Positions 25,109 through 33,803 are shown, counted from the stretch's first letter. The stretch is DNA of 64,000 nucleotides from Clostridium_AT stratigraminis (GCF_045310675.1 NZ_JBJHZZ010000001.1:744001-808000), one strand, 5' to 3'. The notes: generated by a model not told the origin, from the letters alone. Numbers and translations: made by a program.

Positions 25109-25768
25109 CTAATGTAAAAAATTAATTAGATTAACTTTACTTAGTACTGCCTTGTCTCTGGTTCCAGGGCTATTAAGCATATGCCAAGCAGTGTATTGTT
25201 CAGAATAAAGTATATTTGCAGTAGACATGCAGTCCACTGGAACAATAACATTGAAACCACGGAAGGCAGAACTAGTGGCTGTGTGCAGTACTGCACCGTT
25301 AGCCGCAAAGCCTGTTACTATGACAGTTTTAATACCTTTCTTATGAAGTATTTCTTCTAAATTTGTTTTGTAAAACTTATCTACATTTGATTTAACAATA
25401 GGATCACCTGGCATAGGAGCTAATTGCTTTGTAATATCCCGCGGATTTCCTGCATGCGTAAGACTATAGACAACCAACATATTATTTTTACGTGCCTGCA
25501 TTAGTAAACTATTAATATTAGAAATTGATGCGGTGCAGCGAGGACTCTTACATATAGTGGTCTCCATATCTAATATTAAGAGCGCACTAGTTTTAGGATC
25601 AACTGAAACTGATTTAAGCTCAGGAGCAGGTGGCGCTGATACACTATTCCATAAATCAATAATTGTATTATCAGCCCCATTAGATCTCAATTTAAATGAA
25701 TCACTATACCAATTGTAACTTACTTGACCTTCAAATAATTCACCATAAATAGGACAAAAATACAGCAC
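25109..25768 (-). CDS. Isochorismatase-fold (cysteine hydrolase family) protein lacking the catalytic cysteine
   Basis: 219 residues, GTG start six bases after AAGGAGG; an ATG just before is out of frame. The isochorismatase-like domain (about 60-219) keeps the catalytic Asp in LLILDMET (D67), a Lys in NVDKFYKT (131/134) and the fold signature VTGFAANGAVLHTA, but the position normally held by Cys is Ala159. An N-terminal extension of about 55 residues is unusual. It is therefore probably not a standard cysteine hydrolase; isochorismatase itself also lacks the Cys, so activity cannot be excluded. No operon partners. Confidence 0.85.
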   Translation of the reverse strand: MLYFCPIYGELFEGQVSYNWYSDSFKLRSNGADNTIIDLWNSVSAPPAPELKSVSVDPKTSALLILDMETTICKSPRCTASISNINSLLMQARKNNMLVVYSLTHAGNPRDITKQLAPMPGDPIVKSNVDKFYKTNLEEILHKKGIKTVIVTGFAANGAVLHTATSSAFRGFNVIVPVDCMSTANILYSEQYTAWHMLNSPGTRDKAVLSKVNLINFLH

Positions 25769-25884
25769 ATTAATCCTCCTTAAATAAGTTTATATTATTA
25801 TATGTAAGGCAATACACAAATAATATGATTATTGTTTGATTTATGGATATATGCCAAAATAATTTTAAATAGATGATTTTACTC

Positions 25885-26433
25885 TTAATACTTTAAGCTT
25901 ACCTCTGCTAATGGAACATAAGTTAATTTCCTATTTATCCTTTTACTTTCCATCAATGTGATACTATTTATTAGAATCTTCATTTGGTGATCTAAATTAA
26001 GTGAGTTTGCAATTTCTATTATTTCTTTATTTAATATAACTTGTCTTCCTATGGTTATGTGGGGCTTAAGCGGCTTTTCATCATAGTCTATACCTTCCTT
26101 TTTTAGGTTAATACATAACTTTTTATGTAGACTTGTAAGCTTTTCGCTATAGCTTGTTCCCATCCATAATATATTAGAATTACCTTTATTAAAGTTTCCT
26201 ATTTTATCAAATGTAAGGAGGAAAGGTGTAAATTTTGAAGCGGAATTTTCCATGGCCTTAATTACACCAGAAACAGTTGATTCTTCTAATTCTCCTAAAA
26301 ATGCTAATGTTATATGGAAGTTATCTATACTCGTAAATGATCCTTTATTACAATAATTCTTTAATTCAGCTTCTATATTTTCAAGGTAAGCTTTTATATT
26401 TTTATCAAAGTCTATGGCTATAAATAATCGCAT
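25885..26433 (-). CDS. thpR: RNA 2',3'-cyclic phosphodiesterase (ThpR/LigT)
   Basis: 182 residues from ATG 26433, preceded by AAAGGAG; an in-frame ATG 24 bases upstream has no ribosome site. It shows both HxT motifs, FHITLAFLGEL and PHITIGRQ, and the classical start MRLFIAIDF. The enzyme opens 2',3'-cyclic phosphates on RNA ends and can join 2'-5' bonds. It stands alone on the - strand next to the isochorismatase-fold gene. It is a third, chromosomal-type member of the 2H superfamily in this window. Confidence 0.9.
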   Translation of the reverse strand: MRLFIAIDFDKNIKAYLENIEAELKNYCNKGSFTSIDNFHITLAFLGELEESTVSGVIKAMENSASKFTPFLLTFDKIGNFNKGNSNILWMGTSYSEKLTSLHKKLCINLKKEGIDYDEKPLKPHITIGRQVILNKEIIEIANSLNLDHQMKILINSITLMESKRINRKLTYVPLAEVSLKY

Positions 26434-26668
26434 TTTATTACACTCCTTTAACATCATATAGTCATATTTCTCCTAAGGATTTATCTTAAATAAAAATGAA
26501 ATAGAGAAAAATACTAATATTATAATGCAAGTTATGGTAGTATCTTATTATTAAATATTATTTGCTTATTTCTATAAAAATAAATAATTAAGTATGAATC
26601 GATATGTCAATAATAATATTACATTTTAATGATTAATAGAAAATTTAAATAAAGGAGAGAGATAATTA

Positions 26669-27142
26669 ATGAAGGAAATAGTTTTGGCAGGAGGTTGTTT
26701 TTGGGGAATTGAAGAATTCCTTTCAAGAATAGATGGAGTTTTAGAAACAGAAGTTGGATATGCAAATGGAAGAACTCCAAATCCAAGCTACGAGGATGTA
26801 TGCTATAAGAATACAGGTTATACTGAGGCATGCTATATTAGGTATGATGAAAAAGAGCTGAAATTAGAAAAGCTTTTAGAAAAATTCTGGAGTGTAATTG
26901 ACCCAACTACTTTAAATAGACAGGGACCGGACCTTGGAAGTCAATATAGAACAGGAATTTACTATATAGATGAATTAGATAAAGAAACTATAATAAAAAG
27001 CAAGGAACATGAACAGTTAAAGTATGATAAAAAAGTTGTAACTGAGGTTAAGCCGTTGGAAAATTTTTATATAGCAGAGGAGTATCATCAAAAATACTTG
27101 AAAAAGAACCCAGGGGGATACTGCCATATAAAATTGGATTAA
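26669..27142 (+). CDS. msrA: Peptide methionine-S-sulfoxide reductase MsrA
   Basis: 157 residues, the usual short MsrA length. The catalytic motif GGCFWGIEE lies near the N-terminus (Cys at about 10), followed by GVLETEVGYANGRTPNPSYEDVC, the FWSVIDPTTLNRQGPDLGSQYRTGIYY core and the C-terminal YHQKYLKKNPGGYC. The enzyme reduces methionine-S-sulfoxide in proteins and uses thioredoxin. Ribosome site AAAGGAGAG. MsrB is not nearby. Confidence 0.96.
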   Translation: MKEIVLAGGCFWGIEEFLSRIDGVLETEVGYANGRTPNPSYEDVCYKNTGYTEACYIRYDEKELKLEKLLEKFWSVIDPTTLNRQGPDLGSQYRTGIYYIDELDKETIIKSKEHEQLKYDKKVVTEVKPLENFYIAEEYHQKYLKKNPGGYCHIKLD

Positions 27143-27296
27143 ATAAAGAATGGATTCTCTTTTTTCACTACACAGGTTAAAGTTATCTTTATGTATATAT
27201 TTGGAATTGCATCTTTACAATAGTACTGCTACTAAGGTATTATTTATATAATAAGGGGCATTATTTTTAAAATCATAAAATAAAAAGGGTGAGAAT

Positions 27297-28151
27297 ATGA
27301 GAATCACTACTGATTTAGCTGATATAGTAAAATCTTTTAATAATAATATAGTTTCAATAAAAATGAATGGAGTAGAAAAAATACTTTTTGGGAAAGGCAT
27401 TGGCTTTGGAAAAAAGCCAGGAGATAAACTTCCTAAGGGTACTGAATATGAAAAAGTTTTTGTTATTGAAGATGAAGATAACCTAAGGAATTTTGAGCAG
27501 GTAATAGAAACTGTTGATGAAGAATTTTTAATGTTATGTGAGAAAATGATAACATATATTGCAAATGAGTTAAATGAAGATCTGGATGAACGAATCCATA
27601 TTGCCTTGGTAGATCATTTAGATTTTGCAGTAAAAAGACTGGCAAATGATGAGATCATAGAAAATCCATTTATTATGGAGATAAAAGCCCTCTATTCAAG
27701 AGAATATGCCTTGGCTGAAAAAGTCTCAGAGATAATGCAAAAGGAAATTAACGTTAATATTCCTGAGGGGGAAATTGGATTTATAGCTTTACATATTCAT
27801 TCAGCTAGAAATAGCGGAAAGCTGTCTAATACAATAAAGAGTACTTATATAATAAATTCTATTGTTGAACAAATAGAGAAAGAAATCAAGGTAAATATAG
27901 ACAAAACTACTTTAGATTATGCCAGGTTCTTAACTCATTTAAGGTTTGCAATTAAAAGAGTATTACAAAATATAGCTATAAAAAATGATTTTATAAAAGA
28001 AATAAAATCAAAGTATAGATTAGCTTATAAAATAGCAAAGAATATTTCTAAAATCCTAACTGAACAGTTACAAAAAGAGGTTTCAGAGGATGAAATAGCC
28101 TATCTAGCTATGCATATAGAAAGACTAAGATTGGCAACACTTGAAAAATAA
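27297..28151 (+). CDS. glcT: BglG/GlcT-family transcriptional antiterminator
   Basis: 284 residues. The N-terminal RNA-binding CAT domain (about 1-60) contains the family motif ILFGKGIGFGKKPGD; PRD1 (about 65-170) and PRD2 (about 175-284) follow, with conserved histidines in HIALVDHLDF, ALHIHSA, FLTHLRFAIKRV and AMHIERL. Such proteins bind RAT hairpins and let RNA polymerase pass a terminator when PTS sugar is present. Two RAT-plus-terminator leaders lie right next to it, before the EIIA gene (- strand) and the EIICB gene (+ strand), which are the obvious targets. Whether the signal is glucose or GlcNAc is unclear. Confidence 0.88.
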   Translation: MRITTDLADIVKSFNNNIVSIKMNGVEKILFGKGIGFGKKPGDKLPKGTEYEKVFVIEDEDNLRNFEQVIETVDEEFLMLCEKMITYIANELNEDLDERIHIALVDHLDFAVKRLANDEIIENPFIMEIKALYSREYALAEKVSEIMQKEINVNIPEGEIGFIALHIHSARNSGKLSNTIKSTYIINSIVEQIEKEIKVNIDKTTLDYARFLTHLRFAIKRVLQNIAIKNDFIKEIKSKYRLAYKIAKNISKILTEQLQKEVSEDEIAYLAMHIERLRLATLEK

Positions 28152-28160
28152 TGAATAATA

Positions 28161-28214
28161 TAAAAACCGACCTCCAATTGCTAGATTTTTAGGTCTAACT
28201 TTTGGGGGTCGGTT
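28161..28214 (-). terminator. Terminator of the EIIA gene (also between convergent genes)
   Basis: On the - strand AACCGACCCCCAA pairs with TTGGAGGTCGGTT and is followed by TTTTTA. It lies between the convergent antiterminator and EIIA genes. Confidence 0.8.
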
Positions 28215-28246
28215 CATTGCTAGCTGTTTTTGTGTAGTTAAATATT

Positions 28247-28735
28247 TTACAGGCTAAAACTGATAATTTCATCTTTTCCAGCAGAGACATTCTTATCAAG
28301 ATTAGTTTCTAAATCTTTTACTAAATCCATATTAGTAATTAATACTGGTGTTATTAATGAATAGCCTTTACCTAGAATTACTTCTCTATTTATTTTTATA
28401 ATTGGTGTTCCTGCTTTAACCTTTGTTCCAGCTTCAGCCAATTGCTCAAAGCCTTCACCATCTAGGGATACGGTATCAATTCCTATATGAACTAATAATT
28501 CAATTCCATTTTCAAGTGTTAATCCAAAAGCATGTAGAGTTTTAAACACTAAGGTTAATTCTCCATCACAAGGGGCAACTATTACATTACCAGTTGGTTC
28601 TATAGCAATTCCATCACCAGCTAACCTTTCAGAAAAGACAGCGTCTGGTACTTTAGATAAATCTATTGTTTTACCGCTTACTGGAGCAACTAATTTTACT
28701 TCTTTGGTTAAATTCTTTTTTAAAAAATTAAACAT
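28247..28735 (-). CDS. PTS glucose-type EIIA component
   Basis: 162 residues. The EIIA-Glc fold is shown by VAPVSGKTIDLSKVPDAVFSERLAGDGIAIEP at the start. The phosphorylation site is H83 in ELLVHIGIDTVSL, with the helper H68 in TLHAFG 15 residues before. Stand-alone EIIA proteins of this type pass phosphate from HPr to EIIB domains that lack their own EIIA; the NagE-like EIICB next door has no EIIA domain and is the likely partner. It is divergently arranged from that gene and has its own RAT/terminator leader. Confidence 0.93.
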   Translation of the reverse strand: MFNFLKKNLTKEVKLVAPVSGKTIDLSKVPDAVFSERLAGDGIAIEPTGNVIVAPCDGELTLVFKTLHAFGLTLENGIELLVHIGIDTVSLDGEGFEQLAEAGTKVKAGTPIIKINREVILGKGYSLITPVLITNMDLVKDLETNLDKNVSAGKDEIISFSL

Positions 28736-28806
28736 AATATATTCCTGTTAGTTAGGAATATTCACATCCTTTCGTCACTTTATTTTCTTGAACAAATTTA
28801 GCAAAT

Positions 28807-28846
28807 AAAAAAAGACATAAGTTTTCTATAACAGTAAACTCATGCC
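28807..28846 (-). terminator. Leader terminator of the EIIA gene
   Basis: On the - strand the stem GCATGAGTTTACT/AGAAAACTTATGT (with G-U pairs) is followed by a run of seven T. Its left arm overlaps the RAT element, so the two are mutually exclusive. Confidence 0.8.
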
Positions 28847-28866
28847 TGATTTAACAGTAACATATT
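28836..28866 (-). promoter_or_regulatory. RAT (ribonucleic antiterminator) of the EIIA gene
   Basis: On the - strand GTTACTGTTAAATCAGGCAT (core at 28841-28861) has the RAT pattern GTnACTn...AGGCAtgAG recognised by LicT/GlcT-type proteins. It overlaps the left arm of the leader terminator. This is the classical switch: GlcT binding stabilises RAT and prevents termination. Confidence 0.75.
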
Positions 28867-29007
28867 TACGCTTTTATTATATTCTTTTATATTACTAGTG
28901 TCAATAATTTAAGAAAAATTTAAAATTTATTAAGAAGTTCTTAAAAAGGTATTGATTAAATGCAAAATATAGGTTAATATAAGATTATAAAAAATAGAAA
29001 ATGTTTT

Positions 29008-29047
29008 CAAGCGTGTAACCGATTAAATTTGGGCATTAGCTGAAAAG
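29008..29047 (+). promoter_or_regulatory. RAT (ribonucleic antiterminator) of the EIICB gene
   Basis: GTGTAACCGATTAAATTTGG with GGCATTAGC aligns with the RAT on the other strand (GTTACTGTTAAAT.AGGCATGAG). It overlaps the left arm of the following terminator. TGTAACCGATTAAA at 29014-29027 also matches the CcpA cre consensus with one mismatch, so the site could serve two roles; RAT is the better reading given position and partner genes. Confidence 0.7.
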
Positions 29048-29085
29048 GATAATAAATCATTTGTCCTTTTCAGCTTTTTTATTTA
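29039..29085 (+). terminator. Leader terminator of the EIICB gene
   Basis: AGCTGAAAAGGA (29039-29050) pairs perfectly with TCCTTTTCAGCT, followed by TTTTTTA. It lies about 75 bases before the start codon and is the terminator controlled by the RAT. Confidence 0.9.
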
Positions 29086-29155
29086 TCTAATAAAACTGTA
29101 TTTAAGGATGTAAAAATCCTTAAAATAAATAATTATATGGAGGGGGAACCTTATT

Positions 29156-30592
29156 ATGATGAAATTTCTACAAAGACTAGGAAAATCATTAATGCTTCCA
29201 GTAGCTGCTTTACCTGTTGCTAGTATTTTAATGGGTATCGGTTATTGGATTGACCATGATGGCTGGGGTGCAAACAATGTAATAGCAGCTTTCTTGTTAA
29301 CAGCTGGTGGTGCATTAATCAACAACATGGGAATCTTATTTGCAATTGGTGTAGCTGTGGGTATGTCAGATGACAATGACGGTACAGCAGGTCTTGCAGG
29401 TCTTGTATCCTGGCTCATGATTACAACCTTATTATCTCCAGCTTCTGTAGCAATGTTTAGACACATTGATGTTAAATTAGTTGATCCAGCATTTGCTAAA
29501 ACTCAAACTCAATTCATTGGTATTGCAGCAGGACTTATTGGTGCTTATTGCTACAACAAATTTAAAGGAACTAAGTTACCAGATGCATTAGGCTTCTTTA
29601 GCGGTAAGAGATGTGTTGCCATAGTAACAGCAGGAATGTCAATTTTAGCAGCCCTTATATTATTCTTTATATGGCCTGTAGTTTACGAAGGACTTGTAAC
29701 TTTCGGTAAATCAATAGTTTCAACTGGTGCTATTGGAGCAGGTATCTATGCATTCCTTAATAGATTACTAATACCAACTGGCCTTCATCACGCACTTAAC
29801 TCAGTATTTTGGTTTGATGTTGCTGGAGTTAATGACCTGGGTAATTTCTGGTCAGGTAAAGGAACTCTAGGAACAACTGGTATGTATATGACTGGCTTCT
29901 TCCCAGTAATGATGTTTGGTCTTCCAGCAGCTGCATTAGCTATGTATCATACTGCTAAGGACAAGAAGAAGAAATTAGCATATGGCTTATTAATGGCAGG
30001 TGCATTATCTTCATTCTTTACTGGTGTTACAGAACCACTAGAATTTGCATTTATGTTCTTAGCTCCACCTTTATATTTAATACATGCAATTTTAACTGGT
30101 ATTTCTGCAGCTGTATGTACACTATTACCAGTAAGAGCTGGTTTTAACTTTAGTGCAGGTTTCGTTGATTGGTTCTTAAGCTTTAGGGCTCCAATGGCTG
30201 AAAATCCACTGATGTTAATACTAATAGGTTTAGTATTTGGAGTGATTTACTATGTAGTATTCCGTTTTGCAATTACAAAATGGAACTTAAAGACACCTGG
30301 TAGAGAAGATGATACAGATGACGAAGTAAATGTAGTACTTGCAAACAATGACTATACTCAAGTAGCATCTCTTATATTACAAGGCGTTGGAGGAAAGGAA
30401 AACGTAACTTCAATAGACAACTGTGTAACTAGATTACGTTTAACAATTAAGGATCAGGCAGTTGTAAATGAAAAAGTTATAAAATCTGCTGGCGTTGCAG
30501 GTGTAATCAGACCTGGTAAAAACAGTCTGCAGGTTATAGTAGGAACACAAGTACAATTCGTAGCTGATGAATTTAAGAAGTTATGTAAATAA
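29156..30592 (+). CDS. nagE: PTS EIICB component, N-acetylglucosamine type
   Basis: 478 residues. EIIC membrane domain (about 1-375, about ten hydrophobic segments) starts with the typical LQRLGKSLMLPVAALPVA and has the sugar-site motif GVTEPLEF (Glu about 293). The EIIB domain (about 390-478) has the phospho-cysteine C423 in IDNCVTRLRL. There is no EIIA domain; the separate EIIA gene nearby should supply it. GlcNAc specificity is inferred from nagA directly downstream; glucose is the alternative. Ribosome site TGGAGGGGG. Regulation by GlcT-type antitermination is strongly suggested by the leader. Confidence 0.88.
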   Translation: MMKFLQRLGKSLMLPVAALPVASILMGIGYWIDHDGWGANNVIAAFLLTAGGALINNMGILFAIGVAVGMSDDNDGTAGLAGLVSWLMITTLLSPASVAMFRHIDVKLVDPAFAKTQTQFIGIAAGLIGAYCYNKFKGTKLPDALGFFSGKRCVAIVTAGMSILAALILFFIWPVVYEGLVTFGKSIVSTGAIGAGIYAFLNRLLIPTGLHHALNSVFWFDVAGVNDLGNFWSGKGTLGTTGMYMTGFFPVMMFGLPAAALAMYHTAKDKKKKLAYGLLMAGALSSFFTGVTEPLEFAFMFLAPPLYLIHAILTGISAAVCTLLPVRAGFNFSAGFVDWFLSFRAPMAENPLMLILIGLVFGVIYYVVFRFAITKWNLKTPGREDDTDDEVNVVLANNDYTQVASLILQGVGGKENVTSIDNCVTRLRLTIKDQAVVNEKVIKSAGVAGVIRPGKNSLQVIVGTQVQFVADEFKKLCK

Positions 30593-30616
30593 AAATAATC
30601 TGATCCTATAAAATTA

Positions 30617-30658
30617 AAATAACCTCGACAAGTAAAAATTACTTGCGAGGTTATTTTT
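30617..30658 (+). terminator. Terminator after the EIICB gene
   Basis: AAATAACCTCG pairs with CGAGGTTATTT, with an inner AAGTAA/TTACTT stem, followed by TTTAC. It separates nagE from nagA. Confidence 0.85.
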
Positions 30659-30757
30659 ACAATTAATATAATATTCATTAAAAGCTTAACTAAATAAGAA
30701 AATTATCTTAGAAGTTTTAGAGTGAAATTAAATTACTTAAGGCTTTTTTAAGTATGA

Positions 30758-30785
30758 TATAATAAAAACGTAGAAAAACTACGTT
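30758..30785 (+). promoter_or_regulatory. nagA promoter -10 and overlapping operator
   Basis: TATAAT at 30758-30763 is followed at once by the perfect inverted repeat AACGTAG (30767-30773)/CTACGTT (30779-30785), where transcription would begin. This is a good position for a repressor of amino-sugar genes, for example a GntR- or ROK-type regulator, but no such gene is in view. The -35 box is weak. Confidence 0.55.
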
Positions 30786-30822
30786 TATAACGCAAAATAA
30801 ACGATAAAGGTGGTAATTATTT

Positions 30823-31989
30823 ATGAATGAAAATTTAATTTGCATAAAAAATGGAAAGATTATCTTAGAAGATCAAATCTTAGAGAATAAGATCCTAATT
30901 TTTAATGATAAAATAGTAGATATAATAGATGAAGAATGTTTCAACAACCAAGAAATATCTGACAAGGCTTCAAAAATTATAGATGCAGAAGGGAAATATG
31001 TTTCTCCCGGATTTATAGACGTTCATATTCATGGCTCTGGGGGAAAGGACACTATGGACGGTGAGATCTCAGCACTTAAAACAATTAGTGAAACCATAGC
31101 ACAAAATGGAGTTACCGGATTCTTGCCTACAACAATGACAATGTCAAAGGAAAAAATCTATGAGGCATTAGATACAATAAAGCTTGCCAAGAAGGAAGCA
31201 ATAAATGGTGCTAAAATTCTTGGCGCACACATGGAAGGCCCTTTTATATGTGAAAAATATAAGGGAGCCCAGCAAAAAGACTATATAATTAAGCCTGATT
31301 TTGAATTTATAAAGGATTACTTAGATTTAATAAAAATAATTACTATGGCGCCTGAAGAGGATAATGAGTTTAAATTTATTAAAGAAGTGAAAAAAGATAC
31401 AGATATTGTTTTATCTATGGGGCACACAAATTCAGATTTTGAAACTGCAATGGAAGCTGTAAGATATGGTATAAGCCATGCAACTCATACCTTCAATGCT
31501 ATGACACCTTTTGGACATAGAAGGCTAGGAGTTGTAGGTGCTGTACTAAGAAGCAATGTTACCTTTGAAATAATTGCTGACACTATACATCTACATCCAG
31601 ATATATTTCAAATTATGCTAAATGCTAAGGGTAAAGACAAAATGATTCTAATTACAGATTCTATGAGAGCAGGCTGTATGAAGGATGGAGATTGGGAGCT
31701 TGGAGGGCAGAAGGTAATTGTTAAAAATCATTCCGCAAGGCTGGAAGATGGAACATTGGCAGGAAGTATTTTAACTTTAAATAAAGCAGTTTTTAATATA
31801 CTTAAATATACTAATCTTAAGATTTATGAAGCTGTTGCTTTGGCAAGCTTGAACCCAGCAAGATTAATTGATTTAGATAATATAAAAGGAAGCATTAAAA
31901 TCGGTAAGGATGCTGATCTAGTAATATTTGACGAGGAACTAGATGTCAGCTTAACAATTAGCGAAGGCAAAATCATATATAGCAAGTAA
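30823..31989 (+). CDS. nagA: N-acetylglucosamine-6-phosphate deacetylase
   Basis: 388 residues. Metal and substrate motifs of NagA are visible: FIDVHIHGSGG (about 65-75), the GAHMEGPF loop with the catalytic-site Glu, SMGHTNSDF, SHATHTFNAM, and ITDSMRAG with the catalytic Asp. It removes the acetyl group from GlcNAc-6-phosphate, the product of the PTS transporter upstream, giving glucosamine-6-phosphate. nagB is not in the window. It is a separate transcription unit (terminator before, own promoter). Ribosome site AAAGGTGG. Confidence 0.95.
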   Translation: MNENLICIKNGKIILEDQILENKILIFNDKIVDIIDEECFNNQEISDKASKIIDAEGKYVSPGFIDVHIHGSGGKDTMDGEISALKTISETIAQNGVTGFLPTTMTMSKEKIYEALDTIKLAKKEAINGAKILGAHMEGPFICEKYKGAQQKDYIIKPDFEFIKDYLDLIKIITMAPEEDNEFKFIKEVKKDTDIVLSMGHTNSDFETAMEAVRYGISHATHTFNAMTPFGHRRLGVVGAVLRSNVTFEIIADTIHLHPDIFQIMLNAKGKDKMILITDSMRAGCMKDGDWELGGQKVIVKNHSARLEDGTLAGSILTLNKAVFNILKYTNLKIYEAVALASLNPARLIDLDNIKGSIKIGKDADLVIFDEELDVSLTISEGKIIYSK

Positions 31990-31993
31990 AACC

Positions 31994-32035
31994 AAAGGAT
32001 ATTAGTGCAAGTACGCTGCTCTAATATCCTTTTTC
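31994..32035 (+). terminator. Terminator of nagA
   Basis: AAAGGATATTAG (31994-32005) pairs with CTAATATCCTTT, followed by TTC. The next 350 bases up to 32387 hold no gene; I see only AT-rich sequence and a long leader before the LysE-type gene. Confidence 0.85.
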
Positions 32036-32387
32036 TATGCTTACTAAATTAATAAGGTCTTCTCCTTTAACCTATAATTTAAAGTTCTCATAGATTATAT
32101 CTCATATTCTTTCATTCCACATACTTGCAACCTCCATTTTTTTAATTTAAACTATATCTATTATGGTCATTTGAGTATAATAATTCTATTAGTTAGTACC
32201 TTATATAAATCCATGAGGAATATAACTTAGAATTTACTGAATAGAATTATACATTATGAATAATCTTCTTTGAATATAGGGAATTTATATTTATAATGTA
32301 TTCAAATATACTGAGCACAAAAATTAATTGCGAGTGTGAACTAGTACGGTAAACTACTCAGTGTTTCCGACCTAAGGAGGAAAGCTA

Positions 32388-33092
32388 ATGTTAAAGCTCT
32401 TTTTCAAAGGAATAATTATAGGTTTAATAACTGGCATGCCCCTTGGACCAATTGGAGCACTATGTCTTAGGACTACACTTGCTAACGGAGCCGCCTTTGG
32501 AATTGCTGCAGGCTTAGGTTCATGTGCAGCGGATTCAATTTATGCAACCATTGCTGCTATGGGTATTACTGTAATTGCTAAGTTCATTGCAAGATATCAA
32601 CATTATTTTCGCTTATTTGGTGGGTTAATATTAGTTTTTTTTGGCCTTCATGGCATTTTATCAAAAAAAGAAGAAATAAATGAGATACCAACTAGTAAGA
32701 CTTTAGCTAAAAATTTCATATCAACTTTTTTACTTGCATTTGCAAATCCTTCTACAGTATTTTCGTTTCTTTTTGTATTTACGGGGTATGGTTCAAAAAA
32801 TATAGGTCATGGTGTCTATCAAAGAATATTTTTAATATTAGGTGTGTTTTGTGGAAGTCTTATATGGTGGATTATTCTTGTGCTTTTGGCAGGAAGGTTT
32901 CATGAACATTTGAGCTTTAAAAAAATGTCTGTTATTAACAAGATTCTTGGAGGTGCAATAGTTCTATCAGGTTTGGCTTTAATAATTAGTATAACTAATT
33001 ATAAAAGATATACTGCACCAATCTATGTACACTTAAAACTTTTCGAAAAGATATTCCATATTAAGATTCCTACGCATTTTAAATTGAAATAA
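32388..33092 (+). CDS. LysE/RhtB family transporter
   Basis: 234 residues, about six membrane helices. The start IIIGLITGMPLGPIGALCLR carries the family motif GxxxGxxGPxG; a conserved LLAFANPSTVFSFLF lies in helix 4. Members export amino acids such as lysine, threonine or homoserine lactones. The substrate is not predictable. The soluble C-terminus is short and basic. Ribosome site AAGGAGG. It is monocistronic, with a terminator hairpin after it. Confidence 0.85.
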   Translation: MLKLFFKGIIIGLITGMPLGPIGALCLRTTLANGAAFGIAAGLGSCAADSIYATIAAMGITVIAKFIARYQHYFRLFGGLILVFFGLHGILSKKEEINEIPTSKTLAKNFISTFLLAFANPSTVFSFLFVFTGYGSKNIGHGVYQRIFLILGVFCGSLIWWIILVLLAGRFHEHLSFKKMSVINKILGGAIVLSGLALIISITNYKRYTAPIYVHLKLFEKIFHIKIPTHFKLK

Positions 33093-33109
33093 CTATTTTT
33101 ATACTTTCT

Positions 33110-33142
33110 CTACATGTCTCGCATTTAAGACATGTAGTTATT
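33110..33142 (+). terminator. Terminator of the LysE-type gene
   Basis: CTACATGTCT pairs with AGACATGTAG, followed by TTATTTTT. Confidence 0.85.
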
Positions 33143-33161
33143 TTTGCGCCCATTAAAGCTT

Positions 33162-33803
33162 TTACCCACCAAGGGTTATGTCCTGTTTATTATACCATTC
33201 TAATGCCCTATAGAAGTGGCTGGGTTCAAAGTCTGGCCAATACTCATCAAGTACGTAAAAGTCAGCATAAATAGATTGTACTGGTAGAAAACCGCTTAAT
33301 CTCCTTCGGCCTCCCCAGCGAATAATTAAATCAATTCTTGATATATCGGAGGATTTTATGTTGTTAATTATATTCAACTTATTATTATTAGCAGTCTTCA
33401 AGTTGCATAAGTCCCATTCCCATCCATAGTTAACAAGAAAATTAACTTTTATTTTGCCATTGCCAAAGGTTTTCCTTGTGGTATAACTAGCCAGTTCCTT
33501 TGGAAACATGGAAGATTCACTGTTGCCAATTACTAGCAATGAAGCATTTTCCTTTGCTAGCATTTTAACAGCATTAACACAAGCTTTGGTAAAAGATTGT
33601 CTTTGAATTAATGGCCGTTTGTTATTATCTATTGTAAAACCATAATAGGTTATTTCTTTAACACCAATTTGCTCACATAGCTTAAAGAGAGCTAATCCTG
33701 GCTCAAGTCCAGAGCCATACCCTTCTTCTTTACTTTTTCCATTTGAAGTTGCCCATCTTCGATTTCCATCTGGAATAATGCCAATATGCTTAGGTATCCG
33801 CAT
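33162..33803 (-). CDS. Short divergent cis-prenyltransferase (UppS-like)
   Basis: 213 residues, against about 245-260 for housekeeping undecaprenyl diphosphate synthase. The diphosphate-binding start HIGIIPDGNRRWA is intact, with the catalytic Asp. Other motifs deviate: YYGFTIDNNKRP where UppS has a FSTENW-type motif, and IIRWGGRRRLSGFLPVQS where UppS has RTSGExRLSNFLLWQ, so the Mg-binding Glu is replaced by Arg. It is thus unlikely to be the cell-wall enzyme. Short cis-prenyltransferase relatives make unusual products such as cyclolavandulyl diphosphate; the product here is unknown. Monocistronic. Confidence 0.82.
   Translation of the reverse strand: MRIPKHIGIIPDGNRRWATSNGKSKEEGYGSGLEPGLALFKLCEQIGVKEITYYGFTIDNNKRPLIQRQSFTKACVNAVKMLAKENASLLVIGNSESSMFPKELASYTTRKTFGNGKIKVNFLVNYGWEWDLCNLKTANNNKLNIINNIKSSDISRIDLIIRWGGRRRLSGFLPVQSIYADFYVLDEYWPDFEPSHFYRALEWYNKQDITLGG

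Noticed and set aside
29014..29027. CcpA cre site TGTAACCGATTAAA
   Set aside because: Not fully excluded, but the bases fit the RAT element of the EIICB leader better and match the RAT on the opposite strand.
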